Position numbers and translations under genes: made by a program. A stretch of DNA of 64,000 nucleotides from Tipula vernalis (lineage: Eukaryota > Arthropoda > Insecta > Diptera > Tipulidae): NCBI GenBank assembly GCA_958295665.1, contig OY282558.1, positions 181,142,015-181,206,014 on the forward strand, written 5' to 3'. Positions 1 to 9,280 of this stretch are shown in pieces (position 1 is the stretch's first letter; every line of letters begins with the position of its first letter). The notes beneath the pieces are model-generated. The model made no database searches and was not told the DNA's origin. It was given only the letters and a program-made list of their open reading frames with translations.

Positions 1-291
1 ACATATAATAGATAAATAATAACTTAACAAAATTTAATTTCATCTCATGGATTAGAAGAACAGTGACAGCCGAACTGAACGAAAAGTTTTTAAAGGTTCA
101 CTGGTTAGTAACATGCACGATATACATACTAAAGGTAATATATTGCGCATCTGTCAAAAAATTACAATAACAACAATTTTTAATCTGGCAGAATTCTGTG
201 ATGTGTTCGATCATAGAATTAATCTATGTACATAGTAAGAGAGGAAATTAAAATTAAATAAAATATATTTTTAATTGAAACAGATTTGATT

Positions 292-2463
292 TTATATTGT
301 AACCGTTTTATTTAATTTTCTTTTATTTCTTTTGATACTTTCTATTTCACTGTTCATGCTTTTAATTCGAAAATGCATCCGTGATCGGAAAAAAATTTCC
401 TTCACCTTCTGGTCGCACATAATGTCTTCTGACAATTTTACCAAATGTTTTATGTAAGCCCGACAATATATAATTCCGTCTCCGTTAAATTGCTTGAAAA
501 TGGATTCGAGCTTCTCGGAAACGGAACTAGGAACTACCAAATCGGGGTTTTTAACTCTGTGGCATATGTATCCTGCCAGATGTTCTAAACCGTCGTATTG
601 AAGTGACTCCAGTTCGTCCTCATTTGGTTTACACGTCACATTTAAGTTCGACGTCAGGGTACTTAGTAAGTCGCCACTTAAATTACCAACTGCATCCAAA
701 TCCGGTGTATCATCGACCATTGTATTGCCGCCTAAGGATATACTCCCCTCATTATGACCGTAGTCTATACATGAACTCAAGACGATCGGGATGATCATGG
801 AGCCTCACTCCAGAACATCTTGATTGTGTCTGTACGTGATAAGGTATGAAATACTATATTGCACCTTTAATTCATCGTACAACATTCTTAACGAATTATT
901 CGTCATCATAATACCTGCAGAAAATTAAAATCATTAGCTTGGAAATTTTAATTCGTTAAATCATATCTAACCTTTTTGGAATGGGAGCATACTAAATTTA
1001 TTTTTCGCACGCATGGTGAACATAGTTTCATTCATTTTTTCGATTATATCAAAGATCAAACTGAATTGACTCGGAAAGGTCAACACCTTGAACTCGCGGC
1101 CGACTGTCTTGGTATGGAACCCTTACATTAAGGCAATCAAACCAATCGTTAACCTAAAAATATAAAAAAGTTACTCTTCTGAAAAAATTTAAAATCATTT
1201 TTATTTACCAATTTGAAGGAACACCACTCGGAACATTTTAGCCAATTTTGTTATTTGAGTTCACCCAAACTGCCAGCTCGGAAAATCGCGCTGGAAACAG
1301 TGTGTGAAAAAAGTTTCGCCGCCAACTTAACTTTTTGCCGTTCTGCTCCTCTCACGTTTAAATTATTTGCCGAAATTCTGTACGCCACACTTAAATCTGA
1401 TTTGTCATTAGTTTTCTCTAGTAATTCGGTTATGATCGTTTTATCAATTGTTAATCCGTCAATCATAAAACCGCTATCAACAAAATTATTTCGGATCAAC
1501 TTAATAAGATGGGGTACATCCGCGAAAACGTAAATATTTTTTGTTATATCAGCTGGATTTTGAAATGACGTTGCCTTAACAGTTATGTTTAATTCTCGAA
1601 TTAAACCTTGATTCGATCCGCCCAAATCACACACCACCGCTACGACATGAAACCCGCAGGCTTGAATGGATTTTATAACGTTGAATAAAATGTCTTTCGT
1701 CATCTTTTGGTCGTATTCGTAGTAAATGGTCTGCTTCCAGTTCCCGAACAACCCACGTACCATACAAACTTGGACGTATCTGGCAGCTTTTAAAGTCTCG
1801 TCCTTAGATTTATCGTAGACAATTTTTTCTTTGGTCTTCATCTCATCAAATGAGAGAACACAAATTTTGTCGATAATTTTCATTTCCACGTTTTTCATAA
1901 TATTTAACATACACTTCAATATACCGGGATAGACTTCAATTTTCGCGAACCATTTCTTGAACGTTATTACTGCTGGTACTGGATAGTTCTTTTTAAGGAG
2001 CAGTCGGTATGCTCTTGGTCCTGCTGCGTGTATCGAGATGGCGTTAGCAATGTCGTCTATTGTCCATTTGACCCGCTTTTCTGGGCATTCCAGCTTCATT
2101 ATTTGGTGAAGATGCGATTTATGGAATCAATCACTTTATCTTTTTTCCAGCAGTGTTTTCTCAAAGCAGCGATTTCGGTTTGCGTTGGTATAATTTCTTC
2201 CGTTTGTACACTATAATTGTTGCTGCACATGGGAACTGAATTTGTAAACGAAAGTTTCCCCCTTTCTTCGATTTGTGTACTACATGAGGGAAGTGGCTCT
2301 GGAAATGTGCGTGGCTTTATTAGTATCATCTAATATTATATTTGTTGAATCGACAAAGTCAATGTCCGTTTCATTCGAATTAATTATTAAATTTGTTGTC
2401 AAATCAACATCGGCTTGAAAAGTTGATGGACTAACTTGGGGACTTCCATTACATACGATTTCA
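292..2463 (-). pseudogene. P-like transposase: linker, RNase H core and C-terminus
   Basis: The 2099-1251 segment reads as the catalytic core of a P-type transposase: the HTH-like stretch KWTIDDIANAISIHAAGP, then the acidic motifs SFDEMK and VCDLGGSNQGL, then FADVPHLIKLIRNNF. Downstream, LVNDWFDCLNV, GFHTKTVGREFKVLTF and LAGYICHRVKNPDLV are C-terminal hallmarks. Two introns are visible by GT-AG and frame: 1154-1208 (55 bp) and 915-971 (57 bp). Defects: frameshifts near 2330 and at the TAATG overlap at 2099, a stop at 1251, and a TGA near 801. At the TGA the reading jumps from DVLE almost directly to NEGSISLGGNT, so a conserved block appears deleted there. Confidence 0.8.
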
Positions 2464-2533
2464 CTCGCACAAATCAATAACAATAATATTAAATACAATG
2501 AAAAGTGTTCTAATAAATTTCACTTCTGCTTAC

Positions 2534-2874
2534 CTTGATTGTAAACTTCGTTTCTGCAGTCTTGCATTGCGAGAACTTGCCAATTTTACCGTACTTTTCA
2601 TGGGTAGTAAAAGCGACGGGACTGCATTTGGTTTCAATTTTCGGGTTACATTGATCTCATATTGAATGTACATTGGGTTCACAGCTAGATCCTCTGGTGT
2701 AAAATGCTTCGAACATATTCGAGCACTATCGACATTAAATTTATCCTTTCTCCGGCATAAAAATGTCCACCTATTGCGTAAAATTTTTTGCTTCCGAAAA
2801 GAATAATACGATATTTCATTGTCTTTCTTTTTTCTGTCGTTGTTTTCATTACAGCCAAATACAGCGCAACGCAT
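2534..2874 (-). CDS. THAP zinc-finger exon of the P-like transposase
   Basis: This exon opens with ATG at 2874 and encodes a C2CH THAP DNA-binding domain: the start MRCAVFGC gives the first Cys pair, and CSKHF gives the Cys-x2-His pair about 45 residues later. A Trp in NRWTFLC and a Pro near the end (KPNAVPSL) match the THAP layout. In P elements and THAP9 this domain binds the transposon ends. The exon ends at a consensus donor (CAAG|GTAAGC, 2534/2533) and joins with an acceptor at 2463 in the correct reading phase. A host THAP gene is the alternative, but the downstream core argues for a transposon. Confidence 0.85.
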
Positions 2875-3021
2875 TTTTAAGCAATTTTAATAGTAACACT
2901 TAAAAATAAAATTTAATTTAATTTGCCACAAAAAATATTTTCACACATAAACACAACTTCGTAAACAAATAATTACACATAATCATCACTTTCAGTCGCC
3001 ATATTGGAAATTTTTGACATA

Positions 3022-3491
3022 CTACCTTGATCAACAAGTTCCCGGTGTCGACTCTTTGTTTACGGTCTGGCCTTCTGGCAAAAATTCATGATGCACTACA
3101 CCGTTGTAATCCATGAAAACCGTGAGCATTGCCTTCTTTTTTGACTGAAAACGACGTGTTTTTTTTTTGGTGAACGCCATTCACTTGCCTGATGTCTGGA
3201 TTGCGTGTCGTACTCATAAACCCACGTCTCGTCTCCAGTAATGATCCTTTTGATGAATGTAGGATCGGATTCAGCCTCGCAAATCATGTCTAAAATTGTA
3301 AATAATCGCCAACACACACAGAGTAGATGTACTCTTGACTACGTAACTTTTGCAAATATCAAGCTATGACGCTAAGATTTAGAGGGAATATCAACAACAG
3401 ATGTACCAACTTAACAAAAAAAACAGAACTCACATCGGAACGATGGAAGCGCCACACGGTGGTTATTCCGGGAACTTGTTGATCAAGGTAG
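3022..3491 (-). mobile_element. Non-autonomous mariner derivative with perfect TIRs and TA duplication
   Basis: Positions 3022-3045 and 3468-3491 are perfect 24-bp inverted repeats, beginning CTACCTTGATCAACAAG. TA flanks both ends (3020-3021 and 3492-3493), the expected target duplication. The 470-bp body is far shorter than a full mariner (about 1.3 kb) and keeps a minus-strand fragment of the transposase with the DETWVYEYD motif and the following SEWRSPKKK block (about 3096-3317). It is an internally deleted copy that could be mobilised only in trans. Perfect ends suggest recent movement. Confidence 0.92.
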
Positions 3492-3493
3492 TA

Positions 3494-4139
3494 TGCGCAG
3501 AAGAAAACGAAAATGAAACCGATGAGTATATTACCTGTATTATGTATGTATATCGTGAGTAACATGCACTTTCTGTATATCGCGTTCTTACTTAAAGTTG
3601 TTACTGATTCGCTGGTTCCCCCCTTAACTTCCATAATTTGAGGAAAACCATTTCTTGATATTAAGTGAAGGATTTATTATGTTTGGCACGACTCTCTCAA
3701 GTAATAAAAATGAATTTATAGACTTTTAAACAAACACTATATTTCATTAATAAAGTTATAATGAGTAATAAATACATACACCATACCTACGTGCTCCCTA
3801 TCCAACTATACAGTCTTCAAACAATCACTCGATATTCAATAATAAAACCCTTTCGATTATTGATGGATTGTGTAGTAGTTGTTCTCCGTTCTAGTACCAC
3901 CAAGTAGGATCAGATGGTTCTTGATTTTATTTGCGTATTTGGAGAAATCCCCGAAATAGGACAAAACGTCAAATAAGAGTGAACAAATAATTTGGAATGC
4001 TTCATTTATTCTTTAAATTGTTTTTAATTTTCTGTGTTTCAAATGAACAATTAGTATTTATTGAGAGCCATAAATAAATATTTTTATAAATATTTTGCCA
4101 TTATTAAACAAAATAGGGGTAGATTGTTAATTAGAGGAA
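3494..4139. repeat. Flank containing a dispersed ~65-bp repeat
   Basis: No gene is recognisable. Positions about 3564-3628 (starting ATGCACTTTCTG, ending in GCTGGTTC...) recur in the same orientation at about 21285-21348 with only a few mismatches. The unit is probably a fragment of a dispersed interspersed element. The rest is AT-rich sequence without recognisable features. Confidence 0.55.
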
Positions 4140-4600
4140 AGGATCCTGATTCAAAAATTGAGAGATCGCAAGGAAAATTAGACTGCAAAATTGCAGCAGT
4201 TAAGGGACTTTCGAAGAATTTCGTCGCAATTGCTATAAAGTCTCATATCAAAAATCGTCAAGATGCACCCTTTTAAAATATCTGTTGATTTCAAGAAAGA
4301 GTTAAATCTTGAAATTTGTATGCAGACTCGTAGAGAGCAATCTTCATGGTAATCTTGAAGAGCGAAGAGCCCGAAGAGTACCACTATTGAGCAAAAACAT
4401 TGTTAGGGAAACAATTTGTTTTGAAAAAGATCAAGTTGATTGAAAAGGTGAAAATGGCTAAAAAAAATGGAGAAACATATTATTCAGCGATGAAACAAAA
4501 ATTAACTTATTTGAAGGAAATGTAGGTATAGGCAAAAATGGGCAACGACTGTGGTTGGCCCTTAAAGAAGGCTGGGAGCAAAATAAAGGACAAGCCACCT
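4140..4600 (+). pseudogene. Tc1-like transposase remnant
   Basis: Reading across frames on the plus strand gives, in order, pieces of a Tc1 transposase: ELNLEICMQT followed by RRE (end of the second DNA-binding helix), LEERRARRVPLLSKNIVRE, then WRNILFSDETKINLFEG, which holds the first catalytic Asp of the DDE triad. At least three frame changes and stops separate the motifs. No terminal repeats were seen and the later D and E motifs are missing or unrecognisable. It is an old fragment. Confidence 0.6.
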
Positions 4601-5620
4601 TAAAAATTCTTTATTAGTTGATTATTCGTAAATTTGTGACCAGCTTTTGCTTTATAATATTAAATTAAATACTGGTAATAGGTTACAATAATAACTTTAA
4701 TGATTTTCTTCTCCCGTCCCTAATTTTCTGATAACGAATACTAGTATATGTAAGTCACCTAATGGTGTATTACGCCAATATACTATAATGAATAATAATT
4801 ATAATAATTTATAACTGATCAAGTGAAATAATTTAAGTAGAAAGATTTAGTAACACACTAAGATATTAAAGACTCTTTCTCTAAAAAAAAAAAAATCGGA
4901 AATAACACACAAATATTGCCAAAAAGGGAGGATTCGCTCTTTTACATCTATAACGCAACAAATTAAAATTTTACTGTTCGATAAGTCATCCGAAATCTGT
5001 CATCCGAAAATACGATAAAACTAAATTTTTTCAGTTGGAAACATTTTGAGATAAAAGAACTCAACCGTATGTTCTATAACCTTCATCGTGTAAGAATAGT
5101 TCGAACATAAAATAAATACATAAGTAACATTGTAAAAATTTCGATAAATTAAGCTAAATTTGCAATCCCTGTCTAAAATCTATTTTAATCTCTCCTTTTA
5201 ACCAATTCGCTATTACTGTTCTAACGATAATTTGATCACCTAAGCTCGGAAATTGTTTCAACAGAAATTCAAATACGTTCACCCATACTCAAGGTTTAGA
5301 ATTTCGTTTCCAAAATATTCCTAATGGAATGGTCCTAATACTATCGAAACATTGCGATTTGGCAAAATGATTTTAGGTAAAAGCTTGTACTCTCATAATG
5401 CAATGTTATCCAAAAGAGCTTTCCATATATTTCTGGCTCAAATTCATCAGAACTAAAGACATGATGACAACTCGCGTCTGGTGGCCAGTTGATATTTCTT
5501 CTTTCTAAAATTAGCCGTCCTTTGAATATTAATCGATAAAGGGTTTGTTTAAAAGTAATTTGATCTTAGTCACTCCGATTGATTACACTTTTATTGAAAA
5601 AAAATTGACATCCTCGCAAC
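4600..5620. other. AT-rich intronic stretch, no feature recognised
   Basis: No open reading frame with recognisable protein similarity, no clear terminal repeats and no RNA gene were seen here. A 13-A run lies at about 4882. This is probably intron of the KIND gene filled with decayed elements. Confidence 0.5.
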
Positions 5621-5830
5621 ATGGCATATTTCAAAACGGCATATGGTACACTACGGAATAAGGTACACTATGTCATATTTTGAAACGGCATATGGTACAC
5701 TATGCCATGTGGTACGTGACGGAATATTTCAAAATGGCATATTTCAGTATGGGATATGGTAATATGGCATAAGGTAAACAAAGATATATTTCAATATGGC
5801 ATATGGTACAATACGGCATATTCTAAAATT
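5621..5830 (+). repeat. Satellite-like array A (GGCATAT...GGTACACT units)
   Basis: A degenerate tandem array of short units built from GGCATATTTCAAAACGG and CATATGGTACACTACGG. The same array appears in reverse complement at 13137-13385. The homology continues past the array: 5820-5880 (TATTTCTTAGCTGATAATG...) matches the reverse complement of about 13083-13137. The two arrays therefore form the ends of one 7.8-kb foldback. Confidence 0.85.
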
Positions 5831-6208
5831 TGGCTATTTCTTAGCTGATAATGATGAAGTTTGACAAGTGCAAAGAATACTAAAATGGATTATAGACAAA
5901 GTTCTGAAATATATTTATTAACCGAATATGATGAAGTTCAACATATACGATGGAAATGGCATTCTAAAATTGATTTTAGATGAAGTTCTGGAATATGGCC
6001 AATTATTATGGAACTCAACTATTTCTTAAGTCTTAACCGATTAGGATGAAATTCGACAAGTGCGAGGGAAATGGGATTCTAAAATGGTTTTAACATCAAT
6101 TAATAAAGTTATCCTATACTTATTAAAATTGCCCTTTACCTATTGGAATTTTATTTCGCTTAGTGAAATTAAATTTATTCTCCCAACGGAAATAACAATA
6201 TTTTTAAT
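5831..6208 (+). repeat. Block B: ~90-110-bp imperfect tandem repeats (copy 1)
   Basis: The phrase GATGAAATTCGACAAGTGC... followed by TTCTAAAATGG and AGTTCTGGAATATGG recurs at about 5848, 5932 and 6047, giving three imperfect units. A related block in the same orientation lies at 11757-12150, including the trailing part CCTTTACCTATTGGAATTTT. The Jockey element inserted in the last part of this block. Confidence 0.75.
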
Positions 6209-6246
6209 CATTTTTCAAGTACGGACCACCCCCCCCCCCCCCCCCA

Positions 6247-6633
6247 GTGAAAAAGAATCTCAAACACTATGAAGAACCTAGTATAGAAGAGGAAAGTATG
6301 CAAGTTAAAACCATAAAAGTTGAAACTAACAATAATAATGAATACAGTATTTCCTCTATCTACTGCCCTCCACGCTATAATCTAAACAAAGAAGATTATA
6401 ATAGACTCTTTAGATCACTAGGATCCAATTTTATTATTGGTGGTGACTTTAATGCAAAAAACACCTATTGGGGATCAAGACTTACAACCCATAAAGGAAA
6501 AAAGCTATTCGAAGCCGGACGAATAAATAACTGCGAGTTCCACTCTGGAGGTAAACCAACATACTAGCCTGCTGATATAAATAAAATACCAGATCTCATT
6601 GATTTCTATGTAACGAAAGGGATCTTCGAGGAT
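6247..6633 (+). pseudogene. Jockey endonuclease domain, C-terminal half
   Basis: The reading frame encodes the second half of an apurinic-type endonuclease, which nicks target DNA for priming: SISSIYCPPRYNL, then FIIGGDFNAKNTYWGSR, which holds the catalytic Asp/Asn pair. The catalytic SDHTPV motif follows at the start of the next open segment. A single in-frame TAG at 6565-6567 interrupts it; the same frame continues through DLIDFYVTKG into the RT ORF. The first ~90 residues of the domain are missing because of 5' truncation. Confidence 0.85.
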
Positions 6634-6636
6634 TAC

Positions 6637-8505
6637 ATGTGCATCGAAAACAGCGAAGGGATATATTCCGATCATACACCTGTTATCATGACACTCAGCA
6701 CAATGATAATTAATAAGGATAACCTGCCTAAATTAACAAATAATAGAACTAACTGGGACCTATTCCAAGAACTAATTGAAAGGCAAATAAATCTACGAGT
6801 GCCGATTAAAACACCGGTACAGTTGGAAGACGAACTAGAGGTATTTAACAGTACTATTCAACAAGCAGCATGGGAAAGTTCTCCTGCTAGTCACACCGAA
6901 TCCCGTAGGAATCAAAATTATCCTATTGAGGTCAGGGAGTTAGTTAGAGAGAAACGGAAGGCAAGAAAAACCTGGCAAAGGACACGCGCCCCGGAAAACA
7001 AAAAAATCCTCAATTTTCTATGCAATAAACTGAAACAACTTATAAAAGAAATTAAGAACGAAACTATTAACAAGTACTTAAATGGTCTCACCGAACATAA
7101 AGTTACTGAATACTCTCTTTGGAAAGTAACAAAGGGATTAGAAAGAACCAAAACGCATGTGCCGCCTATTAAAAATGGGGAAGGAACCTGGGCCAAAAGC
7201 GACAAGCAAAAAGCTATTTTATTTGCAGCTCACTTGGAAGACACCTTTCAACCGTTACCTAGGCAAACAGCAGATGAAAACATAATAACAGTTAGCAAAA
7301 TTGATGAATATAATATTCGATGTGTAACATTACAGGAATTAAAAAATGAGATCAAGTGTAATTTGAACGCAAAAAAAGCTCCAGGATATGATTTAATTAC
7401 TGGACAAGTCGTAAAAGCCATTCCCGAGAAGGGACTACAAAAATTGGTTCAAATTATCAATGCTGTCTTCAGACTAAAATATGTCCCACGGCAATGGAAG
7501 GTTGCTGAAGTTATTATGATCCCCAAACCAGGCAAACCAGCGAACGATAAAAAGTCGTACAGACCGATTTCACTACTTCCTGTAATTTCAAAATTATTTG
7601 AAAAATTACTGCTCAAGAGACTCAAGCCAATAATAGAAGAGAGAAATTTGATTCCACCACACCAATTTGGATTTAGAGAAAATCACTCTACGATAGAACA
7701 AGTTCACAGAATAACGGATATAATCGAAGACTCACTTGAGAATAAGAAGATATGCTCCAGCATCTTCTTAGATGTAGCACAAGCTTTCGACAAAGTTTGG
7801 CACAAAGGACTTGAATTTAAATTGCATCGAGATCTACCAAAGCAATTCTATCAAATTCTTAAATCTTATATCGCAGACCGACATTTCCGTGTAAAATATA
7901 ACCGAGAGTACTCTGAACTAAAGAGAATATCAGCAGGCATACCACAAGGTAGCGTACTGGGTCCTATATTGTACTTCCTGTACACCAGAGATATGCCAAA
8001 TACAGAAGGTGCCACCATAGCAACATTTGCAGACGATACAGCTATTCTGGCGACTGGAAAGTGTATATCAGAAGCAACGACCAAACTTCAAAAAGCAACC
8101 GACACAGTGAGTAGCTGGACAAAGAAATGGCGCATTAGCCTAAACGAAGCAAAATCGGTTCACGTAAACTTCACAAACCAGAAAGTTAACTGGATTCCAG
8201 TGAAACTTAATTCAAGGCCGGTTCCAAATGCAAATACAGCCAAATACCTCGGCATTACTCTCGATTGCAAGCTTAGATGGAAAGAGCATGTTAAAAAGAA
8301 AAAAGAAGAATTGAACATTAAATATAGGAAAATGTATTGGCTAATAGGTAGAAACTCTGAGCTTACAATACATAACAAATTGCAATTATTTCAGCAAATA
8401 CTTAAACCAGTATGGACCTACGGTATTCAACTTTGGGGTTGTACCAAGAAGACAAATGTACAAATGATTCAATGTTTTCAAAACAAAGTGCTGGTGGCAT
8501 TGTAA
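6637..8505 (+). CDS. Jockey-type reverse transcriptase ORF (622 aa open segment)
   Basis: The open segment begins inside the endonuclease (SDHTPV near residue 11) and runs through the reverse transcriptase: KAPGYDLITGQVV, IIMIPKPGKPANDKKSYRPISLLP, HQFGFRENHST, FLDVAQAFDKVWH with the first catalytic Asp, AGIPQGSVLGP, and the catalytic FADDTA box. KYLGITLD and the C-terminal ILKPVWTYGIQLWG motif follow. All RT catalytic residues are present. The ORF ends at 8505 because of a frameshift at about 8490; the natural C-terminus continues in the next frame (8492-8720). This enzyme copies element RNA into DNA at the nick. The copy looks young but is truncated and cannot transpose by itself. Confidence 0.92.
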   Translation: MCIENSEGIYSDHTPVIMTLSTMIINKDNLPKLTNNRTNWDLFQELIERQINLRVPIKTPVQLEDELEVFNSTIQQAAWESSPASHTESRRNQNYPIEVRELVREKRKARKTWQRTRAPENKKILNFLCNKLKQLIKEIKNETINKYLNGLTEHKVTEYSLWKVTKGLERTKTHVPPIKNGEGTWAKSDKQKAILFAAHLEDTFQPLPRQTADENIITVSKIDEYNIRCVTLQELKNEIKCNLNAKKAPGYDLITGQVVKAIPEKGLQKLVQIINAVFRLKYVPRQWKVAEVIMIPKPGKPANDKKSYRPISLLPVISKLFEKLLLKRLKPIIEERNLIPPHQFGFRENHSTIEQVHRITDIIEDSLENKKICSSIFLDVAQAFDKVWHKGLEFKLHRDLPKQFYQILKSYIADRHFRVKYNREYSELKRISAGIPQGSVLGPILYFLYTRDMPNTEGATIATFADDTAILATGKCISEATTKLQKATDTVSSWTKKWRISLNEAKSVHVNFTNQKVNWIPVKLNSRPVPNANTAKYLGITLDCKLRWKEHVKKKKEELNIKYRKMYWLIGRNSELTIHNKLQLFQQILKPVWTYGIQLWGCTKKTNVQMIQCFQNKVLVAL

Positions 8506-8720
8506 ACGCACCATGGTACATTAGAAATGATAACCTCCATAGGGACTTAAATATGGAATATGTAAGTGAAGAAATACAAAATCATGCGAAGAAACACATT
8601 CAGCGGATATCTCGGCACCAAAATGCAGACATACGAAGTTTTTTGGATACCACCAATGCAGTAAGAAGACTTCAAAAGCAGAAACATTTGGAATTAATCA
8701 GTTGTATTTCATTAGGATAG
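8492..8720 (+). pseudogene. Jockey RT C-terminal tail after frameshift
   Basis: In the alternate frame IVNAPWYIRNDNLHRDLNM is the standard Jockey C-terminal motif and follows FQNKVL of the preceding ORF. A single-base frameshift near 8490 separates them. The frame ends at TAG 8718-8720, followed by about 130 bp of 3' UTR and the A-tail. Confidence 0.85.
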
Positions 8721-9198
8721 AGAAAAGTAATTACTATGTAAATTCAAACGGGAGTAACCATTGGGCTACTGCCCGTCAAATGTGAATCTTCATTTAAGAA
8801 AGATAAATTACTAAATGATTTGTAAATCAGTTGTAATATTAAATAAAGGAAAAAAAAAAAAAATATTTTTAATGAAGATACAATCGGGAAGTGCTGTTTA
8901 TAATTTTTGATTTTTAGTTAAATCTAATTTTTAAAGTAGAGATATGTATACTAGCCCTTCAGGTATACTCTATTTTTATTCATTGAAATTATTTTTAAGG
9001 AAGGAACCAATTTTCTACCAACATCAAAATTTAACAACATAATTGGCTAATCGCGTATTTATTCAAGAATTTTTTATTATTTTAGTAATGATTTTTGTTA
9101 TTAAATGAAAACACATATATAAATGAATTTTCATAAAATTAATTAATTAAAAACAATTAACTTTCTTTTTGTGATATATTATTTATTTTTAAATTCAA

Positions 9199-9228
9199 GA
9201 CCGGTTTCGGACATTCGTCCTTCTTCAG
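9199..9228 (-). ncRNA. Hammerhead-ribozyme-like motif at the PLE-1 3' end
   Basis: On the minus strand the sequence reads CTGAAGA, then A, then GGAC-GAAT-GTCC (a perfect 4-bp stem with a 4-nt loop), then GAAAC, CG and GTC. This fits the hammerhead core CUGANGA / stem II / GAAA / minimal stem III / GUH. Penelope-like elements are known to carry minimal type I hammerheads. Stem I is weak: only CAAG/CUUG with an AA bulge can be paired. One extra base separates the core from stem II, so activity is not assured. Confidence 0.5.
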
Positions 9229-9280
9229 TTCTTGTTCTATTAATGAAAAAAAATTTGTTGTTGTTTTATTTTTTCGCTTT

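Larger units (their letters stand above)
292..2874 (-). mobile_element. Decayed P-element-like (THAP-type) DNA transposon
   Basis: On the minus strand the pieces of a P-element/THAP9-type transposase follow in the right order: THAP zinc finger (2534-2874), a linker with a short helix (2099-2463), the RNase H-like catalytic core (about 1210-2099) and the C-terminal region (292-1153). Short introns separate several of them. Terminal inverted repeats were not recognised at either end, so the coordinates cover coding material only. The pieces are broken by frameshifts near 2330 and 2099 and by a stop near 800, so the copy cannot make active transposase. A mariner derivative lies immediately upstream (3022-3491). 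Confidence 0.85.
6209..8861 (+). mobile_element. 5'-truncated Jockey-type non-LTR retrotransposon
   Basis: A non-LTR element carrying the distal part of the AP endonuclease and a nearly complete reverse transcriptase, followed by a short 3' UTR with AATAAA (8841) and an A-run at 8850-8863. A 12-bp direct repeat AATATTTTTAAT flanks it (6197-6208 and 8862-8873), the expected target-site duplication. ORF1 and the N-terminal endonuclease are absent. A run of 17 C (6229-6245) sits next to the truncated 5' end. Confidence 0.9.

Noticed and set aside
6918..7205. Minus-strand frame inside the Jockey element
   Set aside because: Antisense shadow of the RT ORF; likewise 7866-8084 and 8160-8378.
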